Positions 59,631-64,000 of a stretch of DNA of 64,000 nt are shown here, in pieces. Every line of letters begins with the position of its first letter. Position 1 is the stretch's first letter. Below the pieces are notes generated by a model that saw nothing but the letters and a program-made list of their open reading frames with translations, searched no databases and was not told the DNA's origin. Source of the DNA: Ceratodon purpureus (lineage: Eukaryota > Streptophyta > Bryopsida > Pseudoditrichales > Ditrichaceae); assembly GCA_014871385.1 (NCBI GenBank), contig CM026426.1:33881020-33945019 (forward strand). The letters are read 5' to 3'. The position numbers and the translations under genes are program-made.

Positions 59631-59909
59631 CTATTGGTTTTCTGCCACATTTCTAGGAGGTGAGGAGGCGCTATCAGCGAGGTCCTCGTCGCAGACCTCT
59701 GAGGAGAAATTCCCACTGTTTTGTTCTGAACTGCGGCGGAAACCATCAATGCATCCACCAGTACTAATGTCGCCTAAGTGTACTATGTCAGCAGAGTTCT
59801 CTGTGCAGGCGTCCTCTGGTCGACGGGACCTCCCACTTCTTTCATGTCCAAATTCGAAGGACTGTCCTGATGCCAGACGTATACTACCCCTCTCTCCCTC
59901 ACTATCCAT
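59631..59909 (-). CDS. Hypothetical 92-aa acidic protein
   Basis: The frame starts MDSEGERGSIRLASGQSFEF and is rich in Ser, Glu, Asp and Gly, with several Cys. No domain is recognised, and it is probably disordered. A MITE-like element begins only 6 bp upstream of the ATG, so any native promoter has been displaced. It could be a decayed exon. Confidence 0.3.
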   Translation of the reverse strand: MDSEGERGSIRLASGQSFEFGHERSGRSRRPEDACTENSADIVHLGDISTGGCIDGFRRSSEQNSGNFSSEVCDEDLADSASSPPRNVAENQ

Positions 59910-59914
59910 GTATG

Positions 59915-60164
59915 ACCATATTCGTTATTTTGAAACAATTTCAGAACTTTGAGACTTTTTGCCTACAATTTCAGCAATTGTTTTTAGACAATTTGAACTT
60001 TTTTTTGACTTTCTAATTATAGATTATCCTTGACTCGAGGATAATCTTCCCATATATAGTCAAAAAGTTTTTGACAAATATAGAATCAATCAAGAAATCA
60101 ATGAAAAAGTTATAGTCAAGCATTAAATTGAGACTTTGAAAAGTCTCAATATAACGAATATGGT
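59915..60164. mobile_element. MITE-like element of about 250 bp
   Basis: ACCATATTCGTTAT at 59915-59928 is perfectly inverted at 60151-60164. The interior is AT-rich, with an internal palindrome GATTATCC...GGATAATC near 60030 and repeated AGTCAAAAAGT-type motifs. TATG occurs close to both ends but not directly abutting on the right, so a target duplication is unproven. No coding capacity. Confidence 0.65.
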
Positions 60165-60259
60165 GTTATGTATGGAATGTCAATCTCGTATTCCGAGTTT
60201 GGGCTGGAAATATGAGGTGGGTCACTTATGACGTACTTCTGTGTTGGCATTTCCCAAAT

Positions 60260-60637
60260 TCATTGGCACTCCAATTCTGTATAAAACCTATCTTGTTCGG
60301 GCCTACATTGAGACCTTCTCCATTTAGAGCGCATCGCGTCATCAAGGGTTACGTGCCTCCCCCAAAGACTCCCCAATTTGCTGGTGCATGTAGGGCTCCT
60401 TAGCCATTGTAGCCTTGCGCATGCGATGCAGCCACAAGCTCCACCGCAATCATGTCTGGGACCGTAATACCCTAACTCGTATTCTCTAATTGCAGTGTCC
60501 AACCACCTCGGCTGACCCTCACTAGAGCTGAACCCTACTGAAGGAATCCCGTAGTGCTTTTGGTATGTAATATGGAATGACCCCATGGACACTCCAACGG
60601 TAGTGTAAGAGGAGAAGCGAACAGAGGAGGAAGCCAT
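60260..60637 (-). CDS. Hypothetical 125-aa Cys-containing protein
   Basis: The frame starts MASSSVRFSSYTTVGVSMGS and contains RWLDTAIREYELGYYG followed by a Cys-rich HDCGGACGCIAC patch and a basic C-terminal half. No family is recognised. The Cys cluster could bind a metal. It may be one exon of a longer gene. Confidence 0.35.
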   Translation of the reverse strand: MASSSVRFSSYTTVGVSMGSFHITYQKHYGIPSVGFSSSEGQPRWLDTAIREYELGYYGPRHDCGGACGCIACARLQWLRSPTCTSKLGSLWGRHVTLDDAMRSKWRRSQCRPEQDRFYTELECQ

Positions 60638-60699
60638 TGACCTGCGGCAGTTGAGAGCGCGGCATATTCATTTAGGACACGCTCCTTAGTCTGTCGTGA

Positions 60700-61460
60700 G
60701 AGAAATGCAAACAGATGGAGATAGCGAGGTTTCGGGTTACTTCCGGGGTGCACATCTCCTACTGTTCCATTCCGTGTCCTCTGCAATCGAGGGACTCACC
60801 CACTATTTTCATAGGATGACTACGAAGTCAGAAAACAACAACTTCATTGAATGGAATTTCACGACGCTGGTCCCGAGGGCAGATGTAGAGTGGCTACTGA
60901 GGGGTAGGGAAGAGTTCACATGGCGCAGTACAATTCGCGTTGGGGTAAAGGAGCATCCACGAGGAAAGATGATCGGTCCGTTTTAGGTTTCTGGATTGCC
61001 CCGTCATCTGCAAGGTTTTTTGCATGACTGAAAGGGACAACGGATTCGCTCTTCTCATCCTTTTCTTAGTACTCAGGTTTTGGACTTTGTGATTTATCTG
61101 GCAGTGCACTTCGTTTATAGTGGTATATTGTGGCCGCCGGCAGTGAATGCATCGCCCTTAGAAATTGATTGTCAGATGGTGGATCTCTGAGGCGGCGCCC
61201 CACAAAAATCCTACTGTTGTGTACTGCTGATTATCAGGACCAGGTCCCATGACGATGCTCTGGCCCAGGGGCCATGGAGGTGCTGTATATGCGAGGTGTG
61301 GCTGCGAAGATTGCATTTTAGGGTACGGTGAGAAGGGCGGCTCTCGAGGTTTGTATATTCATCAAGTATCTCCGCAGGTAAGGTGCCCCTCCATTGCTCT
61401 CTCGCAACCTTCGTCGTTCTATAGGATTTCCACTTTTTACTCTGAACATAGACGTCGACA
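60700..61460. other. Region with short unsupported ORFs
   Basis: Frames at 60696-60986 and 61249-61566 are GC-balanced. The latter has a CGCEDCILGYG motif but no recognised domain. It could be the upstream exon of the F-box-like ORF. Confidence 0.3.
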
Positions 61461-61796
61461 ATGGAGCAAAGTCGGCCGACGTCCGAGGTTGTCTGGGGTG
61501 TTCTCATCGAGGACTTCGACGACGCTGGGAACCCGTTCGACCTCCTCAATGGTCAACTGTTTATGAACGTCGAGGCGCAGACGCCCGTGCTTGAATCAAA
61601 GTTTTTTGGGGGGTTGCACTGCGACGACATAGTGGATAATTGTATATGGCCGCGATTAATGTTCGGGGATACCCGAGTGGAGAACTACCTGATCTGTACC
61701 TCACTACGTGGGGTCTGCAAAGCTTGGATGGAGTATGTGGACAACACGAAACAGTACAACGAAGGGTTGGATGCAAGGGTTGGATGCATGGATTAG
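61461..61796 (+). CDS. F-box-like protein, short
   Basis: A 111-codon frame starting MEQSRPTSEVVWGVLIEDFD. Residues about 50-98 (LHCDDIVDNCIWPRL ... LRGVCKAWMEYVDNTKQYN) follow the spacing of an F-box: Leu/Asp-Asp-Ile start, a hydrophobic helix, then LR.VCKAW. F-box proteins recruit substrates to SCF ubiquitin ligases. The protein ends soon after the box, so it lacks a substrate-binding domain or continues in a further exon. The match is by eye and modest. Confidence 0.35.
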   Translation: MEQSRPTSEVVWGVLIEDFDDAGNPFDLLNGQLFMNVEAQTPVLESKFFGGLHCDDIVDNCIWPRLMFGDTRVENYLICTSLRGVCKAWMEYVDNTKQYNEGLDARVGCMD

Positions 61797-62389
61797 AGGT
61801 GTACCGTGACAGGCAGATTAAGGATGTAGCAAGAATTGAAGCTCGGACAATGCGAATCCTTTTAAACTCGAGACAGAGCGTATGTAATAGCGTTTTCACG
61901 GAGTAGTTGTCAGTGCGTAGTTAGAAAGAGGTTACGACGTTGGTGCGACTTGGACAATGTGGAAGAAGGATGTCCTGTGGGCGTTCTGGTCTTAGTAAAA
62001 GTTGATAAGCATCTCATATTTTTAGCGACTATTTGTTTGTATGGGGGAATCTTTTTAGCAGTATTAGTCGTAGAGTTGTAAGCGTATGACCGTGCCCATA
62101 ACGGTTGATATGATAATAACGTCGTCACGGGTGCTTTTCAGCACTCCCGTTCAGCCAGAAATGGCTTTATTGGCGTTGTAAAAGGGTCGATATGTTGTCC
62201 CTTCTGTTTCTGATTTTAATTTCAATACCTTTTGCGACAATGAATCAGTCTATTGTCCTGGTTCTTTTATTTCCTTTTCAAACATTTTGTGGTAATACTG
62301 GTGTATTCGAACTTCCGCAGGGCTGTTTGGGGAGGGATTGTCATTGTAGCTCATCCAGTAATTGCAGCGGGTGTAATTACGATACAACA

Positions 62390-64000
62390 ATGTCGACAAA
62401 GGGGTTTATACCAGTAAGACCTGAAAGCCAGGTGAGTGCAATTTACCCAGAAGTGAGAATCCTTGCGGTATTACATTCGGCACATCATTCCTCATTACAG
62501 TTTCTGGTTTTCCGGAGATCCCCTGTCGTCGGAGGGCCTGAGAAAGCATTGATTGCAGGTTGATTTATCTCTTCTAACGACGCCTAGACCTCGACTAAGC
62601 GGACCGAACTCAGTCATACCGTCGGTTCCTAATTTCTCACAACGACCAATTTACGTGCAACCATGGGGAGGACACGTTGTTTATGAGGGGAGTGGCACAC
62701 AGTCAGGTGGTGGTGGTGTTGCAACGCACGGCCCATTGCAATTCATGTATTCAGATTTCCAACCCGCGACTTACCAGCAGAGTGCAGACGACCCCATGGA
62801 GGGAGGTTGGCATCTCAGTCGATGGGGCCTTCACCCATCGCCCATGCTAATGGGGGGCTGACATATGTTACTACTGGAGGTTACTTACAGGGAAGGGGAA
62901 CATTCGTACAAGGGGTTCAGTCCACATCCGTTAATGTTGGAAGCTCCAGCTCCCAAAGCGGGAGTCAGGTTGCACTGGCTGGAATACAACTGAGTCCTCA
63001 ATGTACGCCACAGAGTTTAAGGAAGGATGGATTGATAGGACGTTCCAATTTCCAGTCTCCGCATCCAGGGTCAACGACCTCCGTCGCACCAGTAACACCT
63101 AGTACGGATCATGCTATACAGAACAATGCAATTGGAATGGTACAAAACGAATCCGGAAGTCAAGGTGTCGACCGGGACAAGCGAGTTGAAATCTGGGAGG
63201 AATCGAAGCGAACAAGGCAACGGAAACTGCAACAGATGGCGAAGACCGTCTTCAAGAAAAATTCAGCTGATTGGCCAACAAAGGTACCAACAACGGCGAC
63301 TGGGGAGATTGAGGAAGGGTACAAAGTGTTTGTGCATCGCCTCTTCAGAGCACAGGCTCGAAGATTTCTCAAAGTTGAAACAATCAAGTTCAAGGACCAC
63401 CCTAAGGAGAAGGTCAGCAGGACACTTGAGCTCATACGAAAACAATTTACATTCGAGCTTGATCTTCCAGATGAGTACATCCTTAATAACCTCGAGAAGG
63501 GAATGAGCCACTGCCGGTACCAGTGGAGGAACTACTGGAAAGCAACTGGGAGAGGAGATAAACACGAGCAGTGCCCGCAAGAATCATTTCCCGCTCTTGT
63601 TTCGTACTGGAAGACTAAAGAATCAGAGGAGGAGGCGAAGGCCTTGGAGTTAGAGATGCTAGAAAATGAAGAACGAGCAAGGATTGCGAGTCTGACTGGA
63701 GAAGCTGGACCGAGTACCGTCGTCAGTCCGTGGGATGTACGCCATGTTCCCCATGTATATCCGAGTCTCTATTACATTGCCATTTGTGCCTGCCTATACA
63801 GCGCTTCATATTCGTTATTCACTTGCAGGGCCTCTGCACATGAACATATATCTGAAGATATTTTACAGAGTCGGTTTAACGTAGCAGAGTGTATTGCGTT
63901 CCGCAGGGGTCCATGCTTGACGGCGATGAAGACGCAGTATACTGGGGCAGCGTAGACACACCGTCGGAGTCGGACACAACGACAACGCCGTCGCAGTCGG
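62390..64000 (+). CDS. Transposase_24-like (Ptta/En/Spm-type) protein, partial at window edge
   Basis: Proposed exons: 62390-62431 (MSTKGFIPVRPESQ, donor CAG|GTGAGT), 62559-63736 and 63907 to beyond the edge (GSMLDGDEDAVYWG). The long exon needs a one-base frame change near 62800, so it has a frameshift or a missed intron. After a Gly/Ser/Gln-rich start, residues encoded at about 63160-63680 form a charged helical domain (FTFELDLPDEYILNNLEKGM, then CRYQWRNYWKATG, then FPALVSYWKTKE). The FxL...WR.YW...F..LVSYWK pattern is that of Transposase_24 proteins, the accessory proteins of plant En/Spm elements. It is divergent to the TNP2 gene, with which it may have formed one element. Confidence 0.5.

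Overview
The window looks like nuclear DNA of a land plant with a large, transposon-rich genome. The evidence is GT-AG introns, a TNP2 (CACTA-type) transposase, Ty3/gypsy LTR retrotransposons with Tat-like protease motifs, MITEs, and long AT-rich non-coding stretches. I lean towards a seed-free plant (bryophyte, lycophyte or fern) because several gene families here are not ones I know from flowering plants, but no single feature proves it. I see no rRNA, tRNA, CRISPR or organelle block.

Layout. (1) 0-13 kb: the start of a gene cut by the left edge, then two head-to-tail minus-strand paralogs, copy A (516-5767) and copy B (8317-12658). Each encodes a large multi-exon protein with a GVTVGGE/LKQGR module, a CX2CX12HX5C zinc finger, two conserved domains of unknown function and a C-terminal Ulp1/C48-type cysteine protease. 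A 1.3-kb T-rich tract lies between them. Both copies carry in-frame stop codons although their reading frames otherwise align. (2) 13-25 kb: mainly AT-rich non-coding DNA with a long foldback element, micro- and minisatellites, and a small ORF with a signal peptide. (3) 25.0-25.6 kb: an unrecognised 211-aa ORF. (4) 25.7-48.9 kb: an old, decayed plus-strand gypsy element. A MITE sits in its left LTR, and a young 13,557-bp gypsy element is inserted in antisense orientation in its 3' region. The young element has LTRs identical by eye (645 bp), a 5-bp target duplication (GGCAG) and one uninterrupted 3630-codon ORF holding Gag, protease, RT, RNase H, integrase and a 1,375-residue C-terminal extension. 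(5) 48.9-64 kb: a decayed TNP2 transposase gene (54300-59089, minus), a divergently oriented Transposase_24-like gene running off the right edge, small unknown ORFs, an F-box-like ORF and a second MITE-like element.

How the parts relate. The two gypsy elements share a 13-nt primer-binding site and both carry extra coding capacity after integrase, so they probably belong to one lineage. In the old element that extra region ends in a zinc finger resembling the zf-XS finger of the SGS3/FDM RNA-silencing proteins. In the young element it carries basic nuclear-localisation-like clusters, an AT-hook-like RGRP motif, a coiled coil and a domain resembling plant transposon proteins. Stops in the old element can be compared directly with the young one; several are Gln or Trp codons turned into TAG, as expected from C-to-T decay of methylated DNA. 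The TNP2 and Transposase_24-like genes could be the two proteins of one CACTA-type element, but I could not find its ends.
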